A stretch of DNA of 64,000 nucleotides from Verrucomicrobiia bacterium (GTDB lineage: Bacteria > Verrucomicrobiota > Verrucomicrobiia > Palsa-1439). Every line of letters begins with the position of its first letter. Positions within the stretch are counted from its first letter, which is position 1. The translations under genes were made by a program, and so were the position numbers. Positions 52,051 to 60,666 of the stretch are shown here, one piece after another. The stretch covers positions 124,001 to 188,000 of the forward strand of contig DATLVI010000034.1 in the NCBI GenBank assembly GCA_035577545.1, in the 5' to 3' direction. The notes under the pieces are model-generated. The model did no database searches, had not been told where the DNA came from, and worked only from the letters and a program-made list of their open reading frames with translations.

Positions 52051-52200
52051 GACCCCCCTCATATGTTTCTGCGAAACGAACCCATTTTATTTTCCCGGAG
52101 TTTTTGGTGTATCGATTTTAGATACAAGGCCTTATATCGTTTGCAGCGGCATTTGCAAATGGGTTCGTTCGGGAAAAACGAACCCATTTAGAGGCTCTTT
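52051..52200. mobile_element. 150-bp palindromic element, copy 2 (solo)
   Basis: Same length and order of blocks as 15171-15320: GACCCCCCT, CGAAACGAACCCATTT, GAGTTTTTGGTGTATC, TTGCAAATGGGTTCGTT, 5-nt spacer, AAAACGAACCCATTT. The left terminal block is intact; the right end (GAGGCTCTTT) has lost the GGGGGTC. No gene of the TGPRT family is adjacent: the 150-bp upstream contains only the words TTTTGCTG, GGCGGGTGA and GCATTATG in the same order as upstream of that gene (13970-14010), weak evidence for a derivative. The surrounding 406-bp gap (51893-52298) has no gene. Confidence 0.7.
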
Positions 52201-52298
52201 GACAACTGAAAAAGGCACCGTTAGGCGCGGCGGTTGGCTCCATTTAGTCCCCTGAGCTACGCCCTTCGGCGTCGGCACGACGCGACACCGTCTCGGCG

Positions 52299-52979
52299 CT
52301 AGCTCGCACCTCGGCTTCGAGACACGGCCAGATGGATCGCGGAGGCGAGGTAGATCACGATGCCGATGGCGGAGAAGGCGCCGATGATACCGGCGGGGAA
52401 GGCGTGGGCGACTTGTTCGAGGTTGCCGGAGTCCAGGATGTCGCCGCTGGTGCTGAGGCGGAGATAGTCGTAGTACCCGCGGACGAAAATGATGAGCGCG
52501 GCGGCGAAACTGGCGAGGAACGTGAGGGCGTAGACGGCGCCGGCGAGGCGCTGGCCGAGGTAGAATTGTCCCGCGCCCGGCACCATGAGATTGAGGAACA
52601 TGGCGACCTTCATGGTTTTGGGACGGGGCGTTGGCGGTGATGGAAGCGCGTTGCGGAATGCGGGTGTGTTCAGTAACGGCGGAACGGCCCCCGCAGACGA
52701 AGCAGTCCACGCGCTCATGATTTGCTGTCGGACCGGTGCGGGGACAGCTTCCAAATTATTGTAGTGGGCGGTTTGTCCATTTGCGGTGACGGAAATCTGG
52801 ACGCCATCCCGGATGGGAATGCTTGGGGCTGGCAAAGTTCTAGCCGATGGCGTCGGCGAACCGGCGGGCGCTGGCGAGTCGCCTTGCGCGATCAGGGCGA
52901 GCATTTCAGCTTCAAACTGCGCTTCGCGGGTCTTGGCATCTTTGTCTGAGAGCTTGGCGATGTCTTTCCAGTCGGGCAT
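52299..52979 (-). CDS. Membrane protein with TM2-like C-terminus
   Basis: 226 residues. An N-terminal charged helix (MPDWKDIAKLSDKDAKTREAQFEAEMLALIAQGD), a Pro/Ser-rich linker, a short beta part (VQISVTANGQTAHYNNLEAVPAPVRQQI), then a C-terminal membrane region starting KVAMFLNLMVPGAGQFYLGQRLAGAVYALTFLASF, which is like the TM2/LPxGxxQFYxG segment of many membrane proteins, and a last helix (GAFSAIGIVIYLASAIHLAV). Function unknown. Confidence 0.65.
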   Translation of the reverse strand: MPDWKDIAKLSDKDAKTREAQFEAEMLALIAQGDSPAPAGSPTPSARTLPAPSIPIRDGVQISVTANGQTAHYNNLEAVPAPVRQQIMSAWTASSAGAVPPLLNTPAFRNALPSPPTPRPKTMKVAMFLNLMVPGAGQFYLGQRLAGAVYALTFLASFAAALIIFVRGYYDYLRLSTSGDILDSGNLEQVAHAFPAGIIGAFSAIGIVIYLASAIHLAVSRSRGAS

Positions 52980-53031
52980 AATTCAACTTACCATAGGGCA
53001 GGATTTGTGCCGAAGTTACATTTAAAGCGAC

Positions 53032-53130
53032 GGCAAGCGGCGCGCTTGCCCTACAATTATCTAAGGGCATGAACGGGCGAGACGCCCGTTCTACGGGTTT
53101 GGCATTATACGGCCACGACGGAGCGTGGCC
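53032..53130. repeat. Array of three different perfect hairpins
   Basis: GGCAAGCG/CGCTTGCC at 53032-53050, GAACGGGCG/CGCCCGTTC at 53071-53091 and GGCCACG/CGTGGCC (loop ACGGAG) at 53111-53130. All three arms are perfect and spaced at 20-21 bp. They lie between two head-to-tail genes; none is followed by a T-run. The second repeats the hairpin at 24541. Confidence 0.8.
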
Positions 53131-53142
53131 CTCCAACGCGGG

Positions 53143-54003
53143 TCACTCGACGGCGATGACGGTGTAGCCGCCGGACTTTTTATCGGCTTCGAGTTTGAGC
53201 ATGTTGCGCTTTTGCATTTCCAGCAGCATGTCGTTGAAGGAACGGAAGCCGTAGGCGCGCTCGTTGAAGCCGGGATGACGACGCTTGATGGCCTGCTTGA
53301 TCATCGAACCGTAGGTGAGATCGTCCGCGCCACGTTCCGCCGAGATGGCTTCCAGCGTTTTCATGACCAGGTCGAATCCATCGGCGACCGGAGGGGCGGG
53401 AGGAATTTTACCTTCGCCCTCGGCAGGCTTGGTTTCACCTTCGGGAGCTTTCGTGTCAACGCCGGCAGCGGTCGTTGCCGAAACGACGGCAGGGCGCGAG
53501 ATGGTTCGCCGGCGCGGTCGTGGTGCGGCACGAACCAGGTCATCGTAATACAGGAATTCGTCGCAATTGTTGATGAAGAGGTCGGACGTGGAATTCTTCA
53601 CGCCAACGCCGATGACGGTCTTGGCGTTCTCGCGCAATTTGCTCACCAGCGGCGAAAAGTCGGAGTCGCCGCTGATGATGACGAAGGTGTCGACGTGGCT
53701 TTTCGTGTAGCACAGGTCGAGCGCGTCCACGACCATGCGGATGTCGGCGGAATTCTTTCCCGACTGGCGCAAATGCGGGATCTCGATCAGCTCGAAAGCC
53801 GCCTCATGCAGGTCGCGTTTGAAGACCTTGTAGCGGTCGAAGTCGCAGTACGCTTTCTTAACGACGATATGGCCCTTGAGCAGGAGGCGTTCGAGGACCT
53901 TTTGGATTTCGAAGCGGGGATAATTGGCGTCGAGCGCGCCGAGGGCGATGTTCTCGAGGTCGAGGAACACGGCCATTGTTGTGCCGGAATCTTGTGTGCT
54001 CAT
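53143..54003 (-). CDS. NYN domain ribonuclease-like protein with LOTUS/OST-HTH domain
   Basis: 286 residues. N-terminal NYN (LabA/DUF88, PIN-like) domain: AVFLDLENIALGAL with the first metal-binding Asp, SADIRMVVDALDL, and IISGDSDFSPLVSKLREN with the conserved Asp pair. A Pro/Ala/Glu-rich linker (about 170-200) leads to a C-terminal LOTUS/OST-HTH domain (DLTYGSMIKQAIKRRHPGFNERAYGFRSFNDMLLEMQ). Bacterial NYN proteins are predicted RNases; the LOTUS domain binds RNA or G-quadruplex nucleic acid in known examples. Substrate unknown. Confidence 0.9.
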   Translation of the reverse strand: MSTQDSGTTMAVFLDLENIALGALDANYPRFEIQKVLERLLLKGHIVVKKAYCDFDRYKVFKRDLHEAAFELIEIPHLRQSGKNSADIRMVVDALDLCYTKSHVDTFVIISGDSDFSPLVSKLRENAKTVIGVGVKNSTSDLFINNCDEFLYYDDLVRAAPRPRRRTISRPAVVSATTAAGVDTKAPEGETKPAEGEGKIPPAPPVADGFDLVMKTLEAISAERGADDLTYGSMIKQAIKRRHPGFNERAYGFRSFNDMLLEMQKRNMLKLEADKKSGGYTVIAVE

Positions 54004-54054
54004 GTAATTTGTGAAAGTGATTGTACTATAGTCGCAGCCGCCATGCAGGCTTTG

Positions 54055-55452
54055 TTATTTGGCAGATTCATGCAGGGTTTCAGCCTGGGCGTTGATTTCC
54101 GTCATGGCGCGGGTCAGTTCGACATAGACTTCGTCCTTGATGTTGACGACGCCGTAGTTGCAATTCTCGCCGTCGAAGCGGCCTTCCTTCGGCTCGTCGC
54201 AGTGCTCGAACCAGTGATAGCCCACGAGGTACGGGCTCGACAGCCCCCACGTGACGAAATTCTTGTAGGCCGCGGCGCGGTCGGCCTGGGTCTTGACGCG
54301 TTCGCCACCACCCTTGCTGTTGGGCAGACCGACATCCTGGCCGCGGAAGGAGAATTCGCCGATGATCAAGGGCTTGCCGAACACGGAGTAGCGTTCGATC
54401 GTCTTGCGCGGGTCGAACTGGTAACAATTGAACGAGATGCCATCGACATACTTCGCCGCGGCGGCCACGACGGGCTGGGGCGGGACGTAGGCGAAGCGCG
54501 CGCCGAAATTCATGTGGTTGGGATCGGCGGCCTTGACGGCTTCGGCGGTGATGCGGAAGTACCGTTCCGCGAGGCGCGCGAGGAATGCATCGCTATCGGC
54601 GACGAAGGCTGCGCGTTTCGGGTCGGCTTCGTTGGCCAGCTGTTCGGACTCCTTGTTCTGCGCGTAAACGGCCTTGCGCGAGTACGGTTGCTTGATTGAA
54701 GTGGCTTCCGTAACTTCATCCCACGAAGCGAAGGTCGTGTTCCAGACATCGTTGAATTTCTTCACGTCGGTGTAGCGTTCGCGCATGAGGGCGACAGCGG
54801 CTTTCTTTCCCGGGACGCCCCCGGGCAACGCCATAAACATGGTGATCAGGTCGTCCGAACCACGCCAGTCGGGGCCCCAGCGCAGTTCGTTGTCCGTGAA
54901 CCAGCCGAGCAACCAGCGGTCATTGGCGCGTGGGGAACAAACTTCGCGGGCGTGCTGATGGGCGATGGTCTCGAAGTCGGGATCGAAAACGTCGGGGAAG
55001 ATTCCGTGCTCCCATGCCGCACCCTTCTGTTTGACCCCGACGAAATGCGAGCCGAGGTCGACGATCGGGGCGTAGGCGAGGCGTTGTTTATTCACGATAA
55101 CCTCGGCGACGGCGTCGTCGGACCAGGCGCCGAGGCTGTTGAAGCCCCAGCTCGTCAACCGCTCCGCCACCGCCTTCCGCCACGCGATGGGATTGCCGTA
55201 TTTTGCCTTGTTGGTTTCCAGGTACGGCGACGTTTGCGTGCCCTGAATGAAGTCAGCGGTGATGGTGACCGTGGTCACGCCCTTCGAGATGAACCGGTGA
55301 CCGTCCGGAGAAATCAACCACCAGCGGCCATCTGTTTTCGCGGCGTGGAAAAACTGGTTTGTTGAGGCGGCTGGATTGTCGGCAGCGAAACCCGAAGGAG
55401 CGACGAGATTAGTGGCGGCGATCAAGAGTATCACTCCGATGGGCGTATGCAT
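54055..55452 (-). CDS. Secreted agarase-like glycoside hydrolase
   Basis: 465-residue exported protein. A signal peptide (GVILLIAATNLVAPSGFA) leads into a TIM-barrel catalytic domain: RWWLISPDGHRFISKGVTTV at the start, WGFNSLGAWSDDAV, WFTDNELRWGPDW (candidate acid/base Glu), PLIIGEFSFRGQDVGLPNSKGGG (candidate nucleophile Glu), and GYHWFEHCDEPKEGRFDGENCNYGVVNI, as in beta-agarases (GH50/GH86-like). ATG at 55452 gives the signal peptide; no clear Shine-Dalgarno site. The real substrate may be another galactan. Confidence 0.85.
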   Translation of the reverse strand: MHTPIGVILLIAATNLVAPSGFAADNPAASTNQFFHAAKTDGRWWLISPDGHRFISKGVTTVTITADFIQGTQTSPYLETNKAKYGNPIAWRKAVAERLTSWGFNSLGAWSDDAVAEVIVNKQRLAYAPIVDLGSHFVGVKQKGAAWEHGIFPDVFDPDFETIAHQHAREVCSPRANDRWLLGWFTDNELRWGPDWRGSDDLITMFMALPGGVPGKKAAVALMRERYTDVKKFNDVWNTTFASWDEVTEATSIKQPYSRKAVYAQNKESEQLANEADPKRAAFVADSDAFLARLAERYFRITAEAVKAADPNHMNFGARFAYVPPQPVVAAAAKYVDGISFNCYQFDPRKTIERYSVFGKPLIIGEFSFRGQDVGLPNSKGGGERVKTQADRAAAYKNFVTWGLSSPYLVGYHWFEHCDEPKEGRFDGENCNYGVVNIKDEVYVELTRAMTEINAQAETLHESAK

Positions 55453-55508
55453 GAGTTTGTCATCGTGCCAACGATGCTTCGCGAAAACAAGCAGAATGTC
55501 CGGACGCG

Positions 55509-56480
55509 TTATGCAGGGCGCGGTGAGTCCGGCGGATTCCACCAACAGGGCCCCTTGTCTTGGATGGCTTCGACGGCGCGCCGGCGGATTTCTGAAAGTT
55601 GGTTGGGGGGAACGGCCTTGAAGTTTTGCGCGGCGGCGTAAGCGGCGTCTTGCTCGTTGGGAAAACTCAAACCAAGCAAAGCGACGTCGGGGTCCAGTGT
55701 GAGCGTGTAGTGTAGGCATTCGGCGACACCGAGGCGCGGGAGCGTTGAGGCGTCCGATGCATCACTGCCGCCGGAACTCAGCTTGCCGCGCGGACGGGCC
55801 TGGAGCGGTTGGTTGTAGCCGGCGGTGTCGGCGAGCAATTTGCCGGCGCCGAAGGTTTTGAAACAAACGGTGCCGACGCGATGCTTCCTCGCGAGCGGCA
55901 GAACTTCCTCCACGTAGTGCTGATCGACGAACGGTCCGACGGCAAACATCACCACGTCGCAGAGGCCGGAGGGGATGGCCGCGAGCAACACATCGGGGTG
56001 ATGCGACGAAATACCACGAAAGCGCACCTTACCGGCCTTCACGGCGGAGGCCAATTGTTCCATGCCGCCACCAGGCGCGGCAATCTTTTGCCAGTCGTCC
56101 ATCGCGCTGACGCCGTGGAACACGAAGCAATCGACCGTGTCGAGGCCCGTGTTTTTCAGGCTGGCATCGACCTGGGGCGCGACGGGCTCGTGGTGATTGT
56201 CAATCTTGTCGATGACGAACATGCCGTCGCGGCGGCCCTTCAGCGCGGCCCCAACGATCTGTTCGCTGTAACCGTCCTCGTAATTCGGCGCGGTATCGAT
56301 CAGGTTCAGACCCGCGTCCATCGCCCGATGGATGGTGGCGACGCAGTGGTCGAGGGGAACCTTGCGGTCGGCCAGGTCGCCGATGCCGAGGATGGTGGCC
56401 TGAAAGCCGGTGCGGCCGAGTTCGCGGCGGGGGCGGAACGCGCCGCGCCAGCTCTTTGACGCGGGGTCTGACGCTTTCAT
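55509..56480 (-). CDS. Aldo/keto reductase
   Basis: 323-residue cytoplasmic (alpha/beta)8 NADPH-dependent reductase. The catalytic tetrad positions are visible: Asp in NLIDTAPNYEDGYSEQIVG with Tyr in NYEDGY, Lys in VIDKID and His in VFHGVS. GISSHHPDVLL and LGLSFPNEQD follow. ATG at 56480 overlaps the stop codon of the upstream gene (ATGA), indicating coupled translation. Last gene of the rhomboid / zinc-finger-propeller / aldo-keto reductase operon. Some family members in this phylum carry a C-terminal Fe-S domain; this one does not. Confidence 0.88.
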   Translation of the reverse strand: MKASDPASKSWRGAFRPRRELGRTGFQATILGIGDLADRKVPLDHCVATIHRAMDAGLNLIDTAPNYEDGYSEQIVGAALKGRRDGMFVIDKIDNHHEPVAPQVDASLKNTGLDTVDCFVFHGVSAMDDWQKIAAPGGGMEQLASAVKAGKVRFRGISSHHPDVLLAAIPSGLCDVVMFAVGPFVDQHYVEEVLPLARKHRVGTVCFKTFGAGKLLADTAGYNQPLQARPRGKLSSGGSDASDASTLPRLGVAECLHYTLTLDPDVALLGLSFPNEQDAAYAAAQNFKAVPPNQLSEIRRRAVEAIQDKGPCWWNPPDSPRPA

Positions 56481-58468
56481 TTCCTCTCGAGCATGCACAG
56501 ACGATAATTATACGACGGGTGCTCGCGAGAGCCAAGGACGCTGCCCTCGGTCACGATGAGAAACACGCTGTCGCCGAGTATGACATGTTCGTGGACATCG
56601 CCGGTTTTGATATACGTCCAAATCTCCTTGCCGTTGCGTGGGGAGAGGCAGTGGATACTGTGATAGGTGACCTGCGGGCCGGTGTCCGAGAGCAGGCGCA
56701 TCTCGACGACCGTATCGAAAACGTAAGCCTTGTCTTTGATGAAGACCACTTCGCCGCCAATGTTTCTCACGCCCCAACTGGTGGAGCCTTTCTGGGGATC
56801 GAGTTTCATAAGGAACGTCACGGGCGCGCGCGGATCCGTCGTGCCATCGGTGGACGTGTCTTCGATGCGGAAGCTCTTCGCTTCGTTTTGCGTGAAATCA
56901 GGTTTGGACAACGTGACGGTCGCGTAAACCCCGCCGTCGGGCCCGACGACCAGGCGGGTCGGCTTGAGTTTGGCGCGGGACCATTTCTGTTTTCCGGTTT
57001 TGGCATCGAGGGCGATGACCTGATCACCCGCAGCGACGGCGAACACATCGCCGCCTGCGGCAACGAGCCGGACGGAGGCGGGTAATGTTGATTGCCACAA
57101 CGGTTCGTTTCCATTCTCGAAGACGAGCAGGTCGCGACCGGCAACGAGGCACGTGAATCGGTCGATTTGCTGGATCTGCGGGGTGTGCTTCAAGGAGACG
57201 GTCTGATGGCCCGTTTCGGTCCCAGTTTCGAGGGAACGGAAGCGGACGGTGTAGTTTTGCGACGGTGTGTCCGGTTCCGTCTCCGGGCCGTCCGCGGTAG
57301 TTTCGAGGTCGAAGCTGCCTTTTTCCATGGCATTTTGAATCCGGCTAAACATCGCGCTGCGGAATGCGTTGACGTCCCATCCCGACGCTGTGATTTCTCC
57401 ATAATCGGAATCCGACGAGGCAGTCTTTTTCGGCGTGTCGAGCACAGCGGTGACGATGCGCTTGCCGGGGATCGGCACAGCCGCGGCATACGCCAGGGCG
57501 TTGGTGTCGGACCAGAGTTCGTGGCCATCCGCCAGGGCGAGCGACGCGGCGTGGGGCGGTGCGGTTTTGCCGGCGGACATGTTGTGGCCGAAGACGCACA
57601 ACAAGCCATCATCGTGCGGCAGTACCTGCAGGAGCGACGTGTCAGGCCGGAAGAATTTCCAGGCCACGGCGCCGGTTTGTGCGTTGAGGACAACCAATTG
57701 CCGTCGTGAACGCAGGATAACGCTGTCTCCCTTCACCTCAAGAATTGACAGCGGATCACGGAACTTGCTCGAGTCGAACGAGAACTCGGAATCAGAGGAG
57801 GCCTTCTTGGGCAGACTGTACGGCTCTTCAAGGGCGTGAAGGTCGACTTTCCAGAGCTTCTGGGTGGTTGTCAGGTTGACCAGACTGAGTTCATCCTCCG
57901 CTTGCACCAGCGTGTGTGCGGGATCGACCATCACGACCTTGAACCCGTCGATTCCGGCCATCACATCCATGCTCGAAGTAATCCGCGGATGCGGGCCCCA
58001 TTTGCTGAGATAGATTATGTAGCCGATATAGCCGACGCCAAAAATAACCGCTGCGAGCAGGGCGAACTTTGTGATCTTCACAACGCCACCGATCACGCTT
58101 TCGAACTTGTTGTCGTCCGCGCTCACTCTCTCCGTGCCGGTCGCCATGGACGGTTCGCTGGCGCTGACGGCGGCGCGGCATTCATCACTGCAATAGTAAC
58201 CCTTCTCGCGCACGCATATCATGCACAGGGGTTTCGCGCAGTTCATGCAATTCTGGGTGGCATATTCCTCGGGGTGATTAACGCAGAAGACCTGGAAGCG
58301 CGGTTCTTCCGTTTCGGTCGGGCCTGCTTCCTCGACGGCATCGGGCTGTTCAGCTTGCGCAAGAAGATCGGAGGCCAGTGCGCCACAGCGGGGGCAATGC
58401 ACACCCTTGGCGACCTCTTCGTTCAGGACTTCGAGGGTTCCACCGCAAGAGCAGGTGATCTCAATCAT
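56477..58468 (-). CDS. Zinc-finger and membrane-anchored PQQ-type beta-propeller protein
   Basis: 663 residues. The N-terminus has a zinc ribbon (CSCGG...CPRCG, residues 6-28), then a B-box-like finger (FCVNHPEEYATQNCMNCAKPLCMICVREKGYYCSDEC, about 61-97). A transmembrane helix follows (FALLAAVIFGVGYIGYIIYL), and a large propeller with PQQ-like repeats (LVVLNAQTGAVAWKF, QVIALDAKTGKQKWSR, IHCLSPRNGKEIWTYI) makes up the rest. The zinc fingers would be cytoplasmic and the propeller outside the membrane. The start overlaps the rhomboid stop codon by a few bases; the stop overlaps the aldo-keto reductase start. Confidence 0.75.
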   Translation of the reverse strand: MIEITCSCGGTLEVLNEEVAKGVHCPRCGALASDLLAQAEQPDAVEEAGPTETEEPRFQVFCVNHPEEYATQNCMNCAKPLCMICVREKGYYCSDECRAAVSASEPSMATGTERVSADDNKFESVIGGVVKITKFALLAAVIFGVGYIGYIIYLSKWGPHPRITSSMDVMAGIDGFKVVMVDPAHTLVQAEDELSLVNLTTTQKLWKVDLHALEEPYSLPKKASSDSEFSFDSSKFRDPLSILEVKGDSVILRSRRQLVVLNAQTGAVAWKFFRPDTSLLQVLPHDDGLLCVFGHNMSAGKTAPPHAASLALADGHELWSDTNALAYAAAVPIPGKRIVTAVLDTPKKTASSDSDYGEITASGWDVNAFRSAMFSRIQNAMEKGSFDLETTADGPETEPDTPSQNYTVRFRSLETGTETGHQTVSLKHTPQIQQIDRFTCLVAGRDLLVFENGNEPLWQSTLPASVRLVAAGGDVFAVAAGDQVIALDAKTGKQKWSRAKLKPTRLVVGPDGGVYATVTLSKPDFTQNEAKSFRIEDTSTDGTTDPRAPVTFLMKLDPQKGSTSWGVRNIGGEVVFIKDKAYVFDTVVEMRLLSDTGPQVTYHSIHCLSPRNGKEIWTYIKTGDVHEHVILGDSVFLIVTEGSVLGSREHPSYNYRLCMLERK

Positions 58469-59552
58469 GGGATTTTCCCTTCCACTTGAATTCCTTGCGA
58501 AACATCAAATTTGGATACGGCGACGGCGAACGGTCGGCTGTCGATGGTGACGGTGCGGGCGTTGGCGGGGTCATCTTGCGGGTCATCGAGCGCAACTCCT
58601 CATCGATCACCTCCGCCTGGTCGGTCCAGCCATGATCGCGATAGAAGGCGAGGGCAGCGCGCAACACGTCCTCGGCGCGTTTGACCATGCCGGTGCATTC
58701 CCAGCACAGGGCCCACTTGGTATGGGCCCCGGCGCATTGCGGGTAGCGTTTGGCCAGTCGCTGGTAGGCTTCCATCGCGGGATACCATTTCTGTTTGTAG
58801 AAGAGATGGTCGGCGTCCTTCATCAAATACTCCTCTTCGCCGTTAATCCACTCCCGCGTGGCGAGCGCCGCCCCCAACCCGAGCATGAATCCCCCGATAT
58901 GCCCCCAGTACGCGACCTGGGCGCCGCCCGAATGCAGCGCCATCACGCCAAACACCAGTTGCAGCATGATCCAGAAACCGATGAAGATCAGCGAACTGAC
59001 GCGCGTGATTCCCTGGCGCATGATGAACGGTATGGGAATGGCCGCGCCGAACCACATGCGGATTTTGAACCGAGGGAACCGCACCAGATAGTAGCCCAAC
59101 AGCCCGGCGATCGCGCCCGAGGCGCCGACGCACGGCTCGTCGAGGTTGGGGAAATTCCCGACGACAGCGGTAAGCCAGTAGAGAAGTGCCGAGGAGAAGC
59201 CACTGACAAAGTAGATCAGCAGGAATTTTCCCTTGCCCAGAACGTCCTCAAGGTCGCTGCCGGCGAACCAGAGATAGAGCATGTTGCCGCCGATATGCAG
59301 GACGCTGTTCACGTAATCGGTCCACGGCGCGTTGGCTTCGGTGGGCCAACCTGCGTGCAGAAACATGTGGGTGAGAAACTGCCACGGTCGCGGGTGGGCA
59401 GCAACAAAGCCGAAGGTCTCGGCGATGTGGCGGTAATTCAGGAGGTTCGAAATGAAATAGATGGCGACGTTGATGGCGATGAGAGACAGGGTGGCTGTGG
59501 GAACACGAGTACGGTCGTGATCGGAGCCCGTCGGTATGAGCAGAGCAATCAT
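58461..59552 (-). CDS. Rhomboid family intramembrane serine protease
   Basis: 363-residue membrane protein. Six hydrophobic helices; the catalytic serine motif is GASGAIAGLLGYY and the catalytic His lies in WGHIGGFMLGLG; HIGGNMLYLWFAG provides the conserved loop-helix with the His/Asn. An 110-residue C-terminal extension has TPR-like helices (YPAMEAYQRLAKRYPQCAGAHTKWALCWECTG) and a Pro-rich tail. ATG at 59552 chosen; GTG at 59561 is the alternative. First gene of a coupled three-gene operon. Confidence 0.92.
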   Translation of the reverse strand: MIALLIPTGSDHDRTRVPTATLSLIAINVAIYFISNLLNYRHIAETFGFVAAHPRPWQFLTHMFLHAGWPTEANAPWTDYVNSVLHIGGNMLYLWFAGSDLEDVLGKGKFLLIYFVSGFSSALLYWLTAVVGNFPNLDEPCVGASGAIAGLLGYYLVRFPRFKIRMWFGAAIPIPFIMRQGITRVSSLIFIGFWIMLQLVFGVMALHSGGAQVAYWGHIGGFMLGLGAALATREWINGEEEYLMKDADHLFYKQKWYPAMEAYQRLAKRYPQCAGAHTKWALCWECTGMVKRAEDVLRAALAFYRDHGWTDQAEVIDEELRSMTRKMTPPTPAPSPSTADRSPSPYPNLMFRKEFKWKGKSHD

Positions 59553-59718
59553 ACGCCTCACCTACGCTTCTGCCCATCATGCCGTGGCGGGAGTGGAGAA
59601 TCAAACCCTAAGTTGCCGATTGAATACGAGGCCTCCGGGCTATAATATGAGCGCAGATGGCGGCACGCCGCGGTGCGGCATGCGTGAAAACGGGTTAAAA
59701 CTCAAAGAAGGAGTGTGT

Positions 59719-60492
59719 ATGCGCAGACACATTATTTCCATCTTGTCGGTGGTTCTCCCCATGATTCTTCTCTCGCTCGCGGCCGGTACGCGCGTGTTGG
59801 GCGATGAAGCGACAGCGGCGAAGAAAGTCCCTTGGAAAATCAGCGGGCAACTTGAAGAGGCGTGCAGTTGCAACGCGGCCTGTCCGTGCTGGTTCAACTC
59901 GCTGCCGAGCCGGATGAATTGCGGTGGTATGCAGGTGTTGTTCATTAGCAAGGGTCACTACGGCAAGGTGAAACTCGACGGCCTGGCGATCAGCCATTTT
60001 GGCCAGAGTCCCGACAACCAAACGATGATGGAATCGTTCGGGAAGTGGAACTTCTCGTATCTCTATATCGATGAGAAAGCCACGTCGGAGCAGCGCGCGG
60101 CGTTGGAAGTGATCGGGAAGAGCGTGTTGCCGTTTTCGGCGTCGGGAAAAACGAAGATCCAGTATGTGCCGATCACGCGGGTGGCGGAAGGCAAAGACAA
60201 CAAAGTCACTGTCGGCGCATACAGCACGGTCGAAGGTCATCTCGTCGAAGGCGGCTTGGGCGGGCACCCGAAGATTGTCAATCCCCCGGGCGCAGACCCG
60301 ATTCATCATGAATATCTGCAAGGCGAGACGACGAGACTGGTGTATAACGACGCGGAGCAGAACTGGAATTGGAAGGGCTCCAACTATATGCGCGGGGAGT
60401 TCACGGTGGACAGCGCGCAGTATGAAAAATTCAACGCAGGCCTCTCGCAGAAAATGGCCGGGATGAACAAACCGCCGGAACCGGCGAAATAG
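59719..60492 (+). CDS. DUF1326 domain exported protein
   Basis: 257 residues. A signal peptide (ISILSVVLPMILLSLAAG) is followed by the DUF1326 domain with its cysteine motif EACSCNAACPCWF (about 48-60). The rest is beta-rich (QVLFISKGHYGKVKLDGLAISHF, KVTVGAYSTVEGHLVE). The cysteines suggest metal or redox chemistry but no function is known. ATG at 59719 has AAGAAGGAG six nt upstream, so the long frame from 59536 is rejected. No adjacent partner; the following gap of 174 bp has no feature that I can identify. Confidence 0.85.
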   Translation: MRRHIISILSVVLPMILLSLAAGTRVLGDEATAAKKVPWKISGQLEEACSCNAACPCWFNSLPSRMNCGGMQVLFISKGHYGKVKLDGLAISHFGQSPDNQTMMESFGKWNFSYLYIDEKATSEQRAALEVIGKSVLPFSASGKTKIQYVPITRVAEGKDNKVTVGAYSTVEGHLVEGGLGGHPKIVNPPGADPIHHEYLQGETTRLVYNDAEQNWNWKGSNYMRGEFTVDSAQYEKFNAGLSQKMAGMNKPPEPAK

Positions 60493-60666
60493 CGAGGTAT
60501 CTGTCTGACGAAGCGTGTGTTAAACAAGGCTGCAAGGTCGTCACCGAATAGGCTTGCAGCCCAGATGTTGACGGGCATATAAGGTAGCTATCAAGATAAG
60601 CTCATGCCACTCGGTTAGCCAGTAATGAGCCGGTTTGAAGTTCGGCAAGATAACGGGGTTAAATCG

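Noticed and set aside
53125-54699. 524-codon forward open frame
   Set aside because: Antisense to the NYN-LOTUS and agarase-like genes; its valine/aspartate-rich sequence is typical of a shadow frame.
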